Shown here piece by piece: positions 7,614-16,337 of a stretch of DNA of 64,000 bases. How positions within the stretch are numbered: position 1 is the first letter of the stretch; each line of letters starts with the position of its first letter. The stretch comes from Bacteroidota bacterium. Lineage in GTDB: Bacteria > Bacteroidota > Bacteroidia > JABEUT01. The notes under the pieces are model-generated. The model had not been told where the DNA came from. It made no database searches and saw nothing but the letters and a program-made list of their open reading frames with translations. The translations under genes and the position numbers were made by a program. The stretch spans positions 88,548-152,547 of the forward strand of contig JABDCA010000003.1 in assembly GCA_013288345.1 (NCBI GenBank), in the 5' to 3' direction.

Positions 7614-8050
7614 ATGAAATATTGTTAATAAATATTTGATAATACAAAGGTCGTTGCTATAGAGTGGTGTCAAGAGTTAGTCGCAAGAATAAGCAAAAAC
7701 CTGTAAAAAGATAGAAATAAGAAAAAGTGATAATAGGTCGGTTAATATGGCTGCAATGCAGAACTGTAAAGGCTCAGGAACGAATCGACAAGAAAACTTA
7801 TTGCGTATTGTTTCCGAATAGGCATTCTCCGCTGCAATCCCTAACGCGAGAACCAATTACAAATTAGGAATTACAAATTAGGAATTAAAAATGGAGATAA
7901 TGTCTCCAAAACGTGAGGTGGAAAGATGCACCATAGGAATGAACACATAGATGCACAGGATTATTCATAACTCGTTTATTTGCTATTGAACTCATGCTGG
8001 CTACGCCGATGTGCCAAATGAACGGAATACTGTATTAAATGGTTAAAGGA
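7614..8050. other. Gene-free gap between recombinase and core genome
   Basis: No gene. It contains the recombinase promoter region, possibly the right attachment site, and a direct repeat of ACAAATTAGGAATT words at 7855-7890, a variant of the attacgaatt family seen elsewhere in the window. A second repeat-like stretch lies at about 7919-7962. I could not find a matching direct repeat at the left side of the island. Confidence 0.4.
7855..7890. repeat. Short tandem-word repeat, attacgaatt family (copy 1)
   Basis: Two units of ATTACAAATTAGGA followed by ATTAAAA. The same word family recurs at 25127-25158, 25253-25284, 34893-34925 and 38062-38094. Confidence 0.7.
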
Positions 8051-10009
8051 TTACTTCGAGATGAGTAATTTCTTGAAAATGCTCTCACCCTTATCGGAGG
8101 TGATTTGCACAAAGTAGAAACCGGTAGAGAGAGAAGAAGTATTGATGCTGTTACCCGAGAAGTGAGCATCTTCATAAAGCACACGGCCATCTTCACCAAT
8201 TATGCGAATGGTAGCGTTGTGTAATTCGGCAGAAAAATAAACCTCGTTCTTGGCAGGGTTAGGATACAAAGTAATATCTGTCTTTGGCTCCTCCATGTTA
8301 TTTACAGATGCCGGCCCGGTAGGCGAACCCAGCAGCGGGCGTACCATCATACTACCCGGATAGGTGCTTGTGCTCCAGGTGCGCAAAAGGTCTACACTAT
8401 AAAATATTTGCTTTTGGTGGTTGTCGTTAAACTCAAAGCCCACGTTCATCGAATCGCCTTGTATAAGTTCCCAGCCTACATATATTTTTCCTGCGCCTAT
8501 GGCTTGCGGTTTCTTAAACTTGTAGGTAGTAAATAATAGGTTGTTGCCATCGTTGGCATAAATAGGGTTGCGTAACGAATCATCTACATATATGGTGTCG
8601 CCCGGTGCGCCACCCTTATCGTTCCATAGTATCAGCTTAAAGGTATAGCTGTGTGCATTTATAAAAACATAGTCGAAATATATTTGCATACCAAAAATGG
8701 TATCGGCATTGTTTAAGTCAAATTGGTATGCAGTAAACGAAGGCACATTCGGAATTGGATTAACATAGTATGCGTATTCAGGTATACCGTTATCGTAGGC
8801 ATAGTAGTTATTGAATATCGCATCGTAACGCAAGGTGTCGTTCCAAAAGTCGAAATCGGCTGTACGTTGCAGTATATGAGTAATGTTATAGGTAGCAGGG
8901 GCGCTTAGCGTTGCCGGAAAACTACCGGTTGCCAGTGCCGGGTCCGCTTGCAAAGGGCTATTATCATAACCTATATCAACGTATGGGTCAACGTTAACGG
9001 CACCGCTTGAATAGGCGAAAGTTCCGTTGATGTTATAGTTGTAGGTTACGTTAATAATATTAGATGAGTTAGGCGGATTAATAGCGCTCGAATTATTGTT
9101 CCTTATAAATATGGGCATACCTGTACTTCGCAAATCGCTTTGTTTGTATTGCTCCCAGGGCTCTGCCTGGTAATTGGTAAGTATTTGCGGTGCATTGTAA
9201 ACAAACGATATTTCGCCCTGCACTGTATCCTGGTAGTTGCGGCCTGCTGCTAGGTAAACTTCATCAATACTCCAGTGGTCGGCGCCGGCACACGATGCAT
9301 AAGCCATGAACCTGAACTGGAAACCATCGCGCATAAAGCTGGTATCGGCAAGGCTGTTAAAAGGTATCATTACCAAATGGAACACGGTGTCGGTATCGGC
9401 AACAGGCTGGTAACCCAGTCGCCACCATACGGTGTGCCATGCTGTATCTCCGTTGGCATGAAACTGCAATTTTAAGGTGTCCGAACTTATCGGAGTATAG
9501 TTCAATACGCTCCTGCCTTTGGCATCGGTACCAAAATAAGTGCCTGCCTGGTAATAAAAACTCAGGTAAATAGAATCGCCTAAGCCATAGTGTTGGCCTA
9601 TAAATCCTCTCCTCCAGGTTATTGGTTTCGAGGTTAAAAAATCGCCTGTATCGGACTTATAAGGCGATATACCCGGGTGGTAAGGCATACCCAAAGAGTT
9701 AAGCCCATCGAAGGTAGCTACGCCCAACGTACGCGGGCAAACGGGCATATCGAAGTTTACAAATACGTTATTATCTATCCACAGGCTTGTATCGGGGTAT
9801 GGGCCGGGTTTCGAAAAGCCATCTAAAAAGGGTATGGTATCCATACTAAAGGCCTGGGCACGCTTATTGCTTTTGTTTTGCTGTTGCAAGGCTGCGGCAT
9901 TAGCTACAATAGGGTTACGGTGCAGGGGCACAATATGGTCGTGGTGGTCTTGCGCTGCAAGGCCCAATGATGCAAAAAGAAAAAATGCTACGTATGCTGT
10001 TTTGTACAT
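8051..10009 (-). CDS. T9SS-exported surface protein
   Basis: A 652-residue exported protein. Residues 1-19 are a signal peptide ending 'LAAQD'. The long central part is beta-rich, Tyr/Asp/Asn-rich, with no family that I recognise; 'YHPGISPYKSDTGD' and repeated 'DTVF' type strands suggest a jelly-roll or adhesive fold. The last 75 residues are a type A T9SS sorting domain ('ITLYPNPAKNEVYF' then 'LSTGFYFVQITSDKG...KKLLISK'). It should be secreted across the outer membrane by PorU-dependent T9SS and anchored or released. Unlike other T9SS proteins in this window, its sorting domain carries no repeat-derived sequence. It is divergent from the gene at 10148. Confidence 0.85.
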   Translation of the reverse strand: MYKTAYVAFFLFASLGLAAQDHHDHIVPLHRNPIVANAAALQQQNKSNKRAQAFSMDTIPFLDGFSKPGPYPDTSLWIDNNVFVNFDMPVCPRTLGVATFDGLNSLGMPYHPGISPYKSDTGDFLTSKPITWRRGFIGQHYGLGDSIYLSFYYQAGTYFGTDAKGRSVLNYTPISSDTLKLQFHANGDTAWHTVWWRLGYQPVADTDTVFHLVMIPFNSLADTSFMRDGFQFRFMAYASCAGADHWSIDEVYLAAGRNYQDTVQGEISFVYNAPQILTNYQAEPWEQYKQSDLRSTGMPIFIRNNNSSAINPPNSSNIINVTYNYNINGTFAYSSGAVNVDPYVDIGYDNSPLQADPALATGSFPATLSAPATYNITHILQRTADFDFWNDTLRYDAIFNNYYAYDNGIPEYAYYVNPIPNVPSFTAYQFDLNNADTIFGMQIYFDYVFINAHSYTFKLILWNDKGGAPGDTIYVDDSLRNPIYANDGNNLLFTTYKFKKPQAIGAGKIYVGWELIQGDSMNVGFEFNDNHQKQIFYSVDLLRTWSTSTYPGSMMVRPLLGSPTGPASVNNMEEPKTDITLYPNPAKNEVYFSAELHNATIRIIGEDGRVLYEDAHFSGNSINTSSLSTGFYFVQITSDKGESIFKKLLISK

Positions 10010-10147
10010 ATACTATATGTATGCTGCGAAGATAACGGAAAAAATGGCGTATTATTTTGTGAAGAGAATAAAAACAAAGCCCCTACTGTTTTCACCAATT
10101 CCCTAAAAAACCTATTTTTATAATCCAATTATTAAATATCGGGTAAC

Positions 10148-10603
10148 ATGAAAACAGTAAAAACATTAATTCTTTTAGTAGCATTCGGGCTGTTTACAAG
10201 CCATGCTATAGGTGGTAGCTATGCAATGGGTGGCGATCCGCTTGAACAATGGGAACATAATAACCCCGATGCTTCGAAAGCGCTGGGTGAATGGGTTAGA
10301 GGCCATAAAGAAGCTGCTAAATATATATTTCAGTGGGATGCCGATCATCCTGAGCGTTCGCAGGAACTGGTTAACTGGGCGGTAGCTAACAAATCAGAGC
10401 ATTTAGGTAAGTTTCACCGTCAGCATAAGGACTGGCCTGAACTGGATGAAATAGAAAGACACCACAAACCGGCAATGGAAGACTTTTTGAAATGGTGCCG
10501 CGACTATTCTGATGCTGCACGTGCTTTAATGGAACACCCGGGCGGATTAAGCTGGGCCAGCGAACACCTGTGGAAGGAATCGAAACGTATGGAGAAAGAG
10601 TAA
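10148..10603 (+). CDS. Small periplasmic protein with W/H helical repeats
   Basis: A 151-residue exported protein: signal peptide 1-22 ('LILLVAFGLFTSHAIG'). The mature part is highly charged and helical with a repeating Trp/His spacing: 'QWEHNNPDAS', 'EWVRGHKEAA', 'QWDADHPERS', 'NWAVANKSEH', 'KFHRQHKDWP', 'KWCRDYSDAA'. These fit a period of about 14-15 residues, suggesting a solenoid of short helices in which Trp packs and His is exposed. No family is recognised; metal binding through the many histidines is possible but unproven. A clear terminator follows at 10680. It is a single-gene unit divergent from the T9SS gene at 8051. Confidence 0.7.
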   Translation: MKTVKTLILLVAFGLFTSHAIGGSYAMGGDPLEQWEHNNPDASKALGEWVRGHKEAAKYIFQWDADHPERSQELVNWAVANKSEHLGKFHRQHKDWPELDEIERHHKPAMEDFLKWCRDYSDAARALMEHPGGLSWASEHLWKESKRMEKE

Positions 10604-10612
10604 ACGGAATAT

Positions 10613-10664
10613 GTTTCGACAAGCTCAACACGACTACTATATGTCAGTCTGAGCTTGTCGAAGA
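10613..10664. repeat. Palindromic repeat, GTTTCGACAAGCTCAACA family (copy 1)
   Basis: GTTTCGACAAGCTCAACACGAC faces GTC..TCTGAGCTTGTCGAAGAC, forming a hairpin of about 20 bp with a short loop. Similar copies occur at 16275-16337 and, as a half copy, at 22071-22094. This looks like a REP-type element. Confidence 0.8.
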
Positions 10665-10679
10665 CTTTTCATATTAAAG

Positions 10680-10712
10680 AACAGGTATAGGCCATGCTTA
10701 TACCTGTTTTTT
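10680..10712 (+). terminator. Rho-independent terminator
   Basis: AACAGGTATA and TATACCTGTT arms with a 9-nt loop, followed by six T. It ends the 10148 transcript. Confidence 0.85.
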
Positions 10713-10728
10713 CATGCCTTATTTTTAA

Positions 10729-11739
10729 TTGTCGCGCATTACAAATGTATTTACTAAATTTGGGCTATCTAAATCATATAGACTGAAACTATCACTACCA
10801 TTCGTTTTAATTTTATTGTTGTTCGGTTGTGGTGCACCCCATACCAGACAGGTAGATAGTACTATACCTAACCCTGCTCCGTACGTAACCCCGGCGGGTG
10901 ATAAAATCATTTTTCTGGATGACTATTATACCGGCTACCTGAAAGCTGTACGCCTGAATTTTAAAAAGAACGATAGCCTGCTCGATGCAAGAGCATTTGC
11001 CCCTATACACAAGCGCTATTTTTTAAAAAGTGGTAACTCGGTCGATAGGAACCCCAATACTTCGTTTACCATACACGATACCACCGGCCTGGATGATATT
11101 ATTGCGGGCATAGAAACCAATAAAGCACAAATAGAAAGGTTGATCACTTCTGAGTTAGCCGACTGCAGGGGATATTTGAAGAACGATAGCCTTACCTTTT
11201 ACATAAGCCCATCGAGCCAGGATATGAAGAAAATATTAAAAGGCTTAGGTGGAGTTAGCAGTTGGGCCATAAGTAAAAAGAATATTATTATCATGATCGA
11301 TCCTCGCATTAGCACCTGGAGCGAAATGTTGCAGTATAATATAGCCCACGATTATAGCCATACCTTTTGTTGGGATAAAATGAACCTGGGTGCCCTGCTG
11401 GCCATGAACCTGCTCGACCGTGTTGTGGCCGAAGGCAAAGCCGATGCTTTTGCTCATTTGCTTTACCCCGATGTAAAATGCCCATGGGATACTGCCCTCT
11501 CAGCAGAAGAAACACAATACCAGTGGAGCCGCATAAAAATGGAAATGCGCAGCGAAGAATATTACCAGATACAGGGCATTATGTTTGGCTCAGATAATTA
11601 CCCGGCATGGACAGGCTATAACGTAGGTTATGAAATTGTGCAATCGGCTTTAAAGAACAACCCTGCCCTTACTCCCGAGCAATGGACCAACCAAAGCCCG
11701 GCATGGATACTGGATGCAAGCGACTATAAAGCTAAATAG
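10729..11739 (+). CDS. Lipoprotein with DUF2268-like putative zinc protease fold (HDxxH)
   Basis: A 336-residue lipoprotein: hydrophobic run at about 21-33 with lipobox 'LFGC' (Cys34). The C-terminal domain resembles DUF2268 predicted Zn-proteases: 'NIAHDYSHTFCW' (His207, His211) and, about 25 residues later, 'LLDRVVAEGKADAFAHLL' (Glu235), where the family has HExxH and a downstream Glu. Here the catalytic Glu is Asp208. No ATG opens the frame: possible starts are TTG 10729 or CTG 10783; a TAnnTTTG-like box at 10755-10762 would favour the CTG, which also places the hydrophobic run nearer the N terminus. It is followed after 22 bp by the barrel gene at 11762. Confidence 0.65.
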   Translation: MSRITNVFTKFGLSKSYRLKLSLPFVLILLLFGCGAPHTRQVDSTIPNPAPYVTPAGDKIIFLDDYYTGYLKAVRLNFKKNDSLLDARAFAPIHKRYFLKSGNSVDRNPNTSFTIHDTTGLDDIIAGIETNKAQIERLITSELADCRGYLKNDSLTFYISPSSQDMKKILKGLGGVSSWAISKKNIIIMIDPRISTWSEMLQYNIAHDYSHTFCWDKMNLGALLAMNLLDRVVAEGKADAFAHLLYPDVKCPWDTALSAEETQYQWSRIKMEMRSEEYYQIQGIMFGSDNYPAWTGYNVGYEIVQSALKNNPALTPEQWTNQSPAWILDASDYKAK

Positions 11740-11761
11740 CAGAACATTTTAACCACTACAT

Positions 11762-12352
11762 ATGAAATACAAAATACTTTTAATGGCGAGCTTGGTGCTG
11801 AGCTTGTTTGTGCGTGCACAAACTGATAGCAGTGTTTCGAAAATTCATTTTATTCTGAAAACTAACCCAACTCTTGCAGCTACCAGCGGTGATATAGGTG
11901 AGCTTGGTGCAAGCCTGGAGCTTAATATTGGTAAAAGATTTGGTGCTTTTGTTGGGTATGGTTACAATACTACTACACCTGTTAATAATCCCCCCATATG
12001 GCGTTACCCGCCTGGTTTTGCATTGAATTCTTCAAATGGAAATACTATACGAGCCGGAATTTATTACTTCTTTGGAGGCAGGAAGTTTCTTTCTGCACAG
12101 ATGTTTTACCGTACCTGGCAACCTACAACCGTTTTTGAGTATGTTGACTTTAATGTTACAACAGATTATGCAACAAACAAATTTGGTAATTCTATATCAT
12201 CTGATGAATCTGCCTCTGCTGCATTTACGGTAAATAACAACTCGGTAACTACAACGGCCTTTGATATTCTTTTTGGTAACCAGATTATAAGTAACCCCAA
12301 TGAGGGTAAACTTCATCTTTTTTTTGGAATGGTTTGTAGGTATAGGTGTTAG
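11762..12352 (+). CDS. Outer-membrane beta-barrel protein, 5' part (frameshifted)
   Basis: First 196 codons of an exported porin-like barrel: signal peptide 1-19 ('ASLVLSLFVRAQ') and alternating aromatic strands ('RFGAFVGYGYNTTT', 'TIRAGIYYFFGGRKFLSAQMFYR'). The frame ends abruptly after an eight-T run at 12318-12325. Removing one T continues the protein in the frame ending at 12494 ('EWFVGIGVRANTI...FKLGIQIGLMY'), giving a 243-residue protein ending in an aromatic residue, the usual barrel end signal. So the gene carries either a sequence error or a real +1 shift. It lies 22 bp after the HDxxH lipoprotein and 11 bp before the next gene. Confidence 0.7.
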   Translation: MKYKILLMASLVLSLFVRAQTDSSVSKIHFILKTNPTLAATSGDIGELGASLELNIGKRFGAFVGYGYNTTTPVNNPPIWRYPPGFALNSSNGNTIRAGIYYFFGGRKFLSAQMFYRTWQPTTVFEYVDFNVTTDYATNKFGNSISSDESASAAFTVNNNSVTTTAFDILFGNQIISNPNEGKLHLFFGMVCRYRC

Positions 12353-12494
12353 AGCTAACACAATAAATAATGAAGAATTTGGCACTTTTAGTAGTGGCTC
12401 GAATTATATGCCCGATACACCTCACCTATATTCGAGTACTTCGACTTCTGCATTCGATTTTAAACTTGGAATACAAATAGGGTTAATGTATTAG
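12300..12494 (+). CDS. Outer-membrane beta-barrel protein, 3' part
   Basis: Continuation of the barrel gene in a shifted frame. The useful coding part begins at the T run (about 12325) and encodes 'EWFVGIGVRANTINNEEFG' and a final strand 'FDFKLGIQIGLMY' with a terminal aromatic residue, as expected for the end of an outer-membrane barrel recognised by BamA. The apparent ATG at 12300 is accidental. It is not a separate gene. Confidence 0.6.
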   Translation: MRVNFIFFLEWFVGIGVRANTINNEEFGTFSSGSNYMPDTPHLYSSTSTSAFDFKLGIQIGLMY

Positions 12495-12505
12495 ACACTC
12501 AAAAT

Positions 12506-13729
12506 ATGAATAATAAAACTCTACTGATTATAGCTTTATTTGCCTGCCTTTTTGCAAATGCCCAAACCGAACGAAAAATTTATTACAACAGCGACGAAAA
12601 GGTTGTCTATAATAAAGACAGCGCCACTTTTTACCGCATGGTAAAGCTCGATGCTAAAAATAAGGCACTCGATACCATCCGCGACTATTACATGACTGGC
12701 GAGCTTAAATGCAAAACCGACGGAGCCCTTTATCTTGATACTGTAAATAATGATAGCTCAAAATTCACTGGGTCTTCAAGGGGCTATTATAAATCAGGTA
12801 AAAGGAAAGCATTGGATGTAAGAGATAGTAAGAGCGTTTGCTTAACATCAGAGGGCTGGTATGAAGATGGTAAGCCACGATATGTAATTCCGTATGTTGC
12901 AGGGAAGAGAGAAGGAGATGGCAAATGGGTTTATGAGACCGGAGCCGTATTATCAGTTAAGCATTATACCAACGATAAAGAAACAGGCGTTTCGATATCC
13001 TATTTCGAAAATGGCAAGCCTTATTCTGAAGTAACATACGCTGATGGTAAAAAAAATGGCCCGGCAAAAAACTATTTTGAAACAGGCGAGCTAAATAATG
13101 AATCGGCTTACGTGAATGATACCATTACGGGAACAACTAAGTATTACTATAAAAATGGTAAGCTACAGTCAGAACTTCCGCATAGCCATGGTAAGATAAA
13201 TGGCCTTTATAAAGCATACTATGAAAGCGGAGAACTTAGGTTAAGCTACGATTATGTTAATGGGCTTGTAGATGGCTATGTAACACTATACTGCGAGAAT
13301 AAAAACTTAGAGAGGAAAGATAAGTACGAGAAAAATAAGTTTGTAAGCGGTAACTGTTACGATATGAATGGTAAAGAGGTTAAGCACGACGAATATTTTT
13401 TAGAATCTCCATCTGACCAAGTATATACCGTTGTGCAGAAAATGCCAACCTTCCCCGGTAACCTTAATGAATATTTAAGCCAGCATATAAAATATCCTAA
13501 AAAAGAACAGAAGAATAATGTTACGGGTACTGTTTACGTAAACTTTGTAATAGAGAAAGATGGCAGTGTTAGCAACGTAAAAATATTGAAAGGCGTACCC
13601 GGTGGTCAAGGCTTGGATATGGAAGCTTTTCGTGTTGTTTCATCTTTGCCTAAGTGGGCACCCGGTATGCAGAATGGACAGGCCGTAAGGGTATCGTTTA
13701 ATATACCAATTAGGTTTACACTCATATAG
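12506..13729 (+). CDS. MORN/YwqK-like repeat protein with TonB C-terminal domain
   Basis: A 407-residue exported protein. Residues 1-19 are a signal peptide. Residues about 60-290 contain some eight repeats of 22-23 residues of the MORN_2/YwqK type ('YYKNGKLQSELPHSHGKING', 'YYESGELRLSYDYVNGLVDG'). Residues about 305-407 are a TonB C-terminal domain: 'QHIKYPKKEQKNNVTGTVYVNFVIEKDG' and 'LPKWAPGMQNGQAVRVSFNIPIRF'. It lacks the N-terminal membrane anchor of real TonB, so it should be periplasmic or lipid-free and not energy coupled; a binding role at peptidoglycan or transporter plug is possible. A longer paralogue follows directly, from gene duplication. Confidence 0.85.
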   Translation: MNNKTLLIIALFACLFANAQTERKIYYNSDEKVVYNKDSATFYRMVKLDAKNKALDTIRDYYMTGELKCKTDGALYLDTVNNDSSKFTGSSRGYYKSGKRKALDVRDSKSVCLTSEGWYEDGKPRYVIPYVAGKREGDGKWVYETGAVLSVKHYTNDKETGVSISYFENGKPYSEVTYADGKKNGPAKNYFETGELNNESAYVNDTITGTTKYYYKNGKLQSELPHSHGKINGLYKAYYESGELRLSYDYVNGLVDGYVTLYCENKNLERKDKYEKNKFVSGNCYDMNGKEVKHDEYFLESPSDQVYTVVQKMPTFPGNLNEYLSQHIKYPKKEQKNNVTGTVYVNFVIEKDGSVSNVKILKGVPGGQGLDMEAFRVVSSLPKWAPGMQNGQAVRVSFNIPIRFTLI

Positions 13730-13782
13730 TCTATTTTGAAAATGCTTACAATAGCTTAAATTGCATCCTTCAATTTGGCCTT

Positions 13783-15309
13783 ATGAGGTTACGTATACTT
13801 TTTGTTATTGCCATATTTACAAGCACTCCTGCTGTTTATGCCCAAACGGCTAAAAAAATATTTTACGATAAAAACTGGAGGGTTACCAAAATAAAGGATA
13901 GCGCTGCCTATTACCGGGTAGCTACATTCGATAATAATGGTAAGCCTGAAGGCGAAGTAAAGGACTATTATATTACAGGAGAATTGCAAGCGAAAATAGA
14001 CGGAGCGCTTATTATTGATTCGGTTGATGACAGCAGATCGAAGTTTATAAAATGCAATGAGAACTATTATAAGTCTGGCAAAAAAAGTGCGCTTACCGTA
14101 AACGATAATATGGGGAACAACTTATCATCGATGGGTTGGTACGAAACCGGGGAGTTGTGGTTTAAGGCATCGTATAAAAACGGCAAGCGACACGGAATTG
14201 AAAAATATACTTTCCCTGATGGAACCCGTAAAGCTGAGATAGCTTATGCAAATGGCAAGCGGAACGGCACATCGAAATGGTATTACGAAGATGGCGAGTT
14301 GAAAGAAGAAGCCACTTTTGTAAATGATTCTATTAATGGGTCCGACAAAGTGTATTATGATGGTGGTAATGTAAAATCATCAATACCATTTGTCAATGGT
14401 AAGCGCGAAGGCCAGGCCAAATGGTATTACTATGATGGCCTCGTGCAGGAAGAAGCAAAATTTGCCAATAATAAAATAATAGGCTCTGATGTATATTATT
14501 TCGAAAACGGACAGATACTGGGTGAGATACCTTATGTAAACGGGGAGAAAAGTGGTATGGCTAAAGGCTATTATGTTGATGGCACCCCAAGAACACTAAC
14601 ACCATACCTGCACGATAAACTTAACGGAACCCAGAAAGATTATTTCGACAATGGCTTGCCAAGGAACGAAGCCACCTATGTGGACGATTCGCTTACAGGA
14701 ACCACCAGGAACTATTATAATAATGGGAAGTTAATGAAGGAGATACCTTATGTGAATTATAAAATTGAGGGCACTGTTAAAACCTATACCGATCAGGGTA
14801 AGCTATCGGCTGCTGTCGATTATACTAAAGGTAAACTGAATGGCAACTTTATTATGTATTGGGGCAATATGCAGGTAAAGCGAAATGATAAGTACGAGAA
14901 AGGCGAATTTAAGCAAGGCACTATTTACGATTCGAATGGGGTAGAGTTGCAGCCTTACGTTAAATTGAACTTAGATATTACGGCAACCCAAAACGACGAG
15001 GTATATACTATTGTGGAGCAAATGCCAACGTTCAGTGGCGATGTAGATGCATGGATTGGTGAACATATACAATACCCCGAAACAGAGAGGCAGCATCAAA
15101 TATCTGGCACAGTGTATGTTACCTTTATTATAGAAAAAGATGGCCAGGTTGACCATGTTCGGGTGCTTAAAGGTATAGAAGGAGGCGATGGATTAGAAGA
15201 CGAGGCGGTGCGCGTTATTTTGTCAATGCCCAAATGGACACCCGGTATGCAGGGCGGTAAGGCGGTACGGGTTGCCTATAATTTACCTATACGGTTTTTG
15301 CTGCGGTAA
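13783..15309 (+). CDS. MORN/YwqK-like repeat protein with TonB C-terminal domain (longer paralogue)
   Basis: A 508-residue paralogue of the preceding gene: signal peptide 1-20, about twelve MORN_2/YwqK-type repeats ('YYEDGELKEEATFVNDSING', 'YFENGQILGEIPYVNGEKSG'), and a TonB C-terminal domain at about 405-508 ('GTVYVTFIIEKDGQVDHV', 'MPKWTPGMQGGKAVRVAYNLPIRF'). The extra length comes from four to five more repeats, so the repeat array expands and contracts. The 53-bp gap from 12506 has no terminator, so the two are probably co-transcribed. No membrane anchor is present. Convergent with the small membrane protein at 15326. Confidence 0.85.
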   Translation: MRLRILFVIAIFTSTPAVYAQTAKKIFYDKNWRVTKIKDSAAYYRVATFDNNGKPEGEVKDYYITGELQAKIDGALIIDSVDDSRSKFIKCNENYYKSGKKSALTVNDNMGNNLSSMGWYETGELWFKASYKNGKRHGIEKYTFPDGTRKAEIAYANGKRNGTSKWYYEDGELKEEATFVNDSINGSDKVYYDGGNVKSSIPFVNGKREGQAKWYYYDGLVQEEAKFANNKIIGSDVYYFENGQILGEIPYVNGEKSGMAKGYYVDGTPRTLTPYLHDKLNGTQKDYFDNGLPRNEATYVDDSLTGTTRNYYNNGKLMKEIPYVNYKIEGTVKTYTDQGKLSAAVDYTKGKLNGNFIMYWGNMQVKRNDKYEKGEFKQGTIYDSNGVELQPYVKLNLDITATQNDEVYTIVEQMPTFSGDVDAWIGEHIQYPETERQHQISGTVYVTFIIEKDGQVDHVRVLKGIEGGDGLEDEAVRVILSMPKWTPGMQGGKAVRVAYNLPIRFLLR

Positions 15310-15325
15310 AAACGGACATTGCCAT

Positions 15326-15559
15326 CTACCAGTGGAAGCAGCCAACAATATCAAACCAAAACTGAAGCACTAAGCCAACACCGACAAGAGCAAGTCCAAA
15401 ATTGGTAAGCCTTTTATTTCGTTTGTATTTTTCTTCACTCATTTGGGCCATATATCCCTTTTTGAGCTTTGGTGATAGCCCGAATATATAAATGATAATA
15501 CCTCCAATAATGTTCAGGATGCCTCCAATAATTGTAACTGCTTCGTGTAAGCTGAGCAT
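15326..15559 (-). CDS. Small membrane protein, two helices
   Basis: A 77-residue protein with two hydrophobic helices (about 8-27 and 52-72) separated by a basic loop ('KLKKGYMAQMSEEKYKRNKR'), predicted cytoplasmic. Its ATG lies 1 bp before the stop codon of the PASTA gene upstream, so the two are translationally linked. No family recognised. It may assist the PASTA protein, but the only evidence is the tight spacing. Confidence 0.6.
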   Translation of the reverse strand: MLSLHEAVTIIGGILNIIGGIIIYIFGLSPKLKKGYMAQMSEEKYKRNKRLTNFGLALVGVGLVLQFWFDIVGCFHW

Positions 15560-15560
15560 G

Positions 15561-16124
15561 TTATTCCTGTTCGTTCACGCTCTTGCCAATAACCAGGTCG
15601 AGGCGGGAGCCTACAGGTAGTTTATCGCCCGGGGCCATTAGCTTACCTTTGAAACGGACTTCCAGAACGCAGTCTACGCATATATCAGTCTTCTTGCTAA
15701 TTCCGCCAATTTTAAAGCCCTGGCGTTCTAATACAATCTTTGCGCTTGCAAACGATGCATCAATTACACTCAACGGTATTTCTACAAGTGGCGGTACTGT
15801 TGATGTAATGTAGAGGTATATATTCCTACCGCTTTTTACGTGAGCCCCAACATAAGGTATCTGGTTAATAACGGTGCGGGGTGGTAGTTTTTCGTCGTAT
15901 GATGAGTCAATGATGACATATTTCAGGCCTTTTTCCTGAAGCAGGCCTTCTACATCGGTCAGCGATTTTTTGCTCAGGTCGGGCAATACAATAAACTCGC
16001 CATGGTTGGTGTACCACGATAAAAATTTACCTGCGCCGCCAAATAAAAGCCCCAGTACCACCAATGCTATAGCCAGGTTTATAAAGAATACTCTGCTTTT
16101 TATGAATTCCTTGAATTCTCCCAT
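15561..16124 (-). CDS. PASTA-domain membrane protein
   Basis: A 187-residue inner-membrane protein: cytoplasmic 'MGEFKEFIKSR', one transmembrane helix (about 13-34), then two to three PASTA domains outside ('FIVLPDLSKKSLTDVEGLLQEKG', 'VEIPLSVIDASFASAKIVLERQG', 'KLPVGSRLDLVIGKS'). PASTA domains bind peptidoglycan or muropeptides. Bacteroidota place such a protein next to D-Ala-D-Ala ligase, and this is the case here (ligase upstream at 16337). I use ATG 16124 rather than 16133. There is no kinase domain, so it is not a Stk1-type kinase but a small structural or regulatory partner of cell wall synthesis. Confidence 0.85.
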   Translation of the reverse strand: MGEFKEFIKSRVFFINLAIALVVLGLLFGGAGKFLSWYTNHGEFIVLPDLSKKSLTDVEGLLQEKGLKYVIIDSSYDEKLPPRTVINQIPYVGAHVKSGRNIYLYITSTVPPLVEIPLSVIDASFASAKIVLERQGFKIGGISKKTDICVDCVLEVRFKGKLMAPGDKLPVGSRLDLVIGKSVNEQE

Positions 16125-16133
16125 AATTAACAA

Positions 16134-16336
16134 TATCTCTCAAAAATAGTCTTTTGCCACAAAAGCACTAAAGCACAAAATCCCACCAAATTATTTGTGT
16201 GCAGTTTCTTGGTGTTTTTGTGACTTGGTGGCAAATTTAATTTCAATATTTTATTTACCTGTTGACTTTTTGTTCGTCAGCCTGAGCCTGTCGAAGGCTT
16301 TTTTACTCGGACTATGTTTCGACAAGCTCAACATGA
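16134..16336. other. Repeat-filled gap between ligase and PASTA genes
   Basis: No gene. It contains an imperfect inverted repeat at 16154-16233 (GCCACAAAAGCAC facing GTGACTTGGTGGC) and the GTTTCGACAAGCTCAACA family palindrome at 16275-16337. Confidence 0.6.
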
Positions 16337-16337
16337 C
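16275..16337. repeat. Palindromic repeat, GTTTCGACAAGCTCAACA family (copy 2)
   Basis: GTCAGCCTGAGCCTGTCGAAGGC followed after about 17 bp by GTTTCGACAAGCTCAACATGAC: the same family as 10613-10664 with the two arms in the opposite order. Confidence 0.8.

Noticed and set aside
7614..8050. tRNA or duplicated tRNA end as the integrase target
   Set aside because: No cloverleaf or T-loop sequence (GTTCRANNC) in a suitable place was found.
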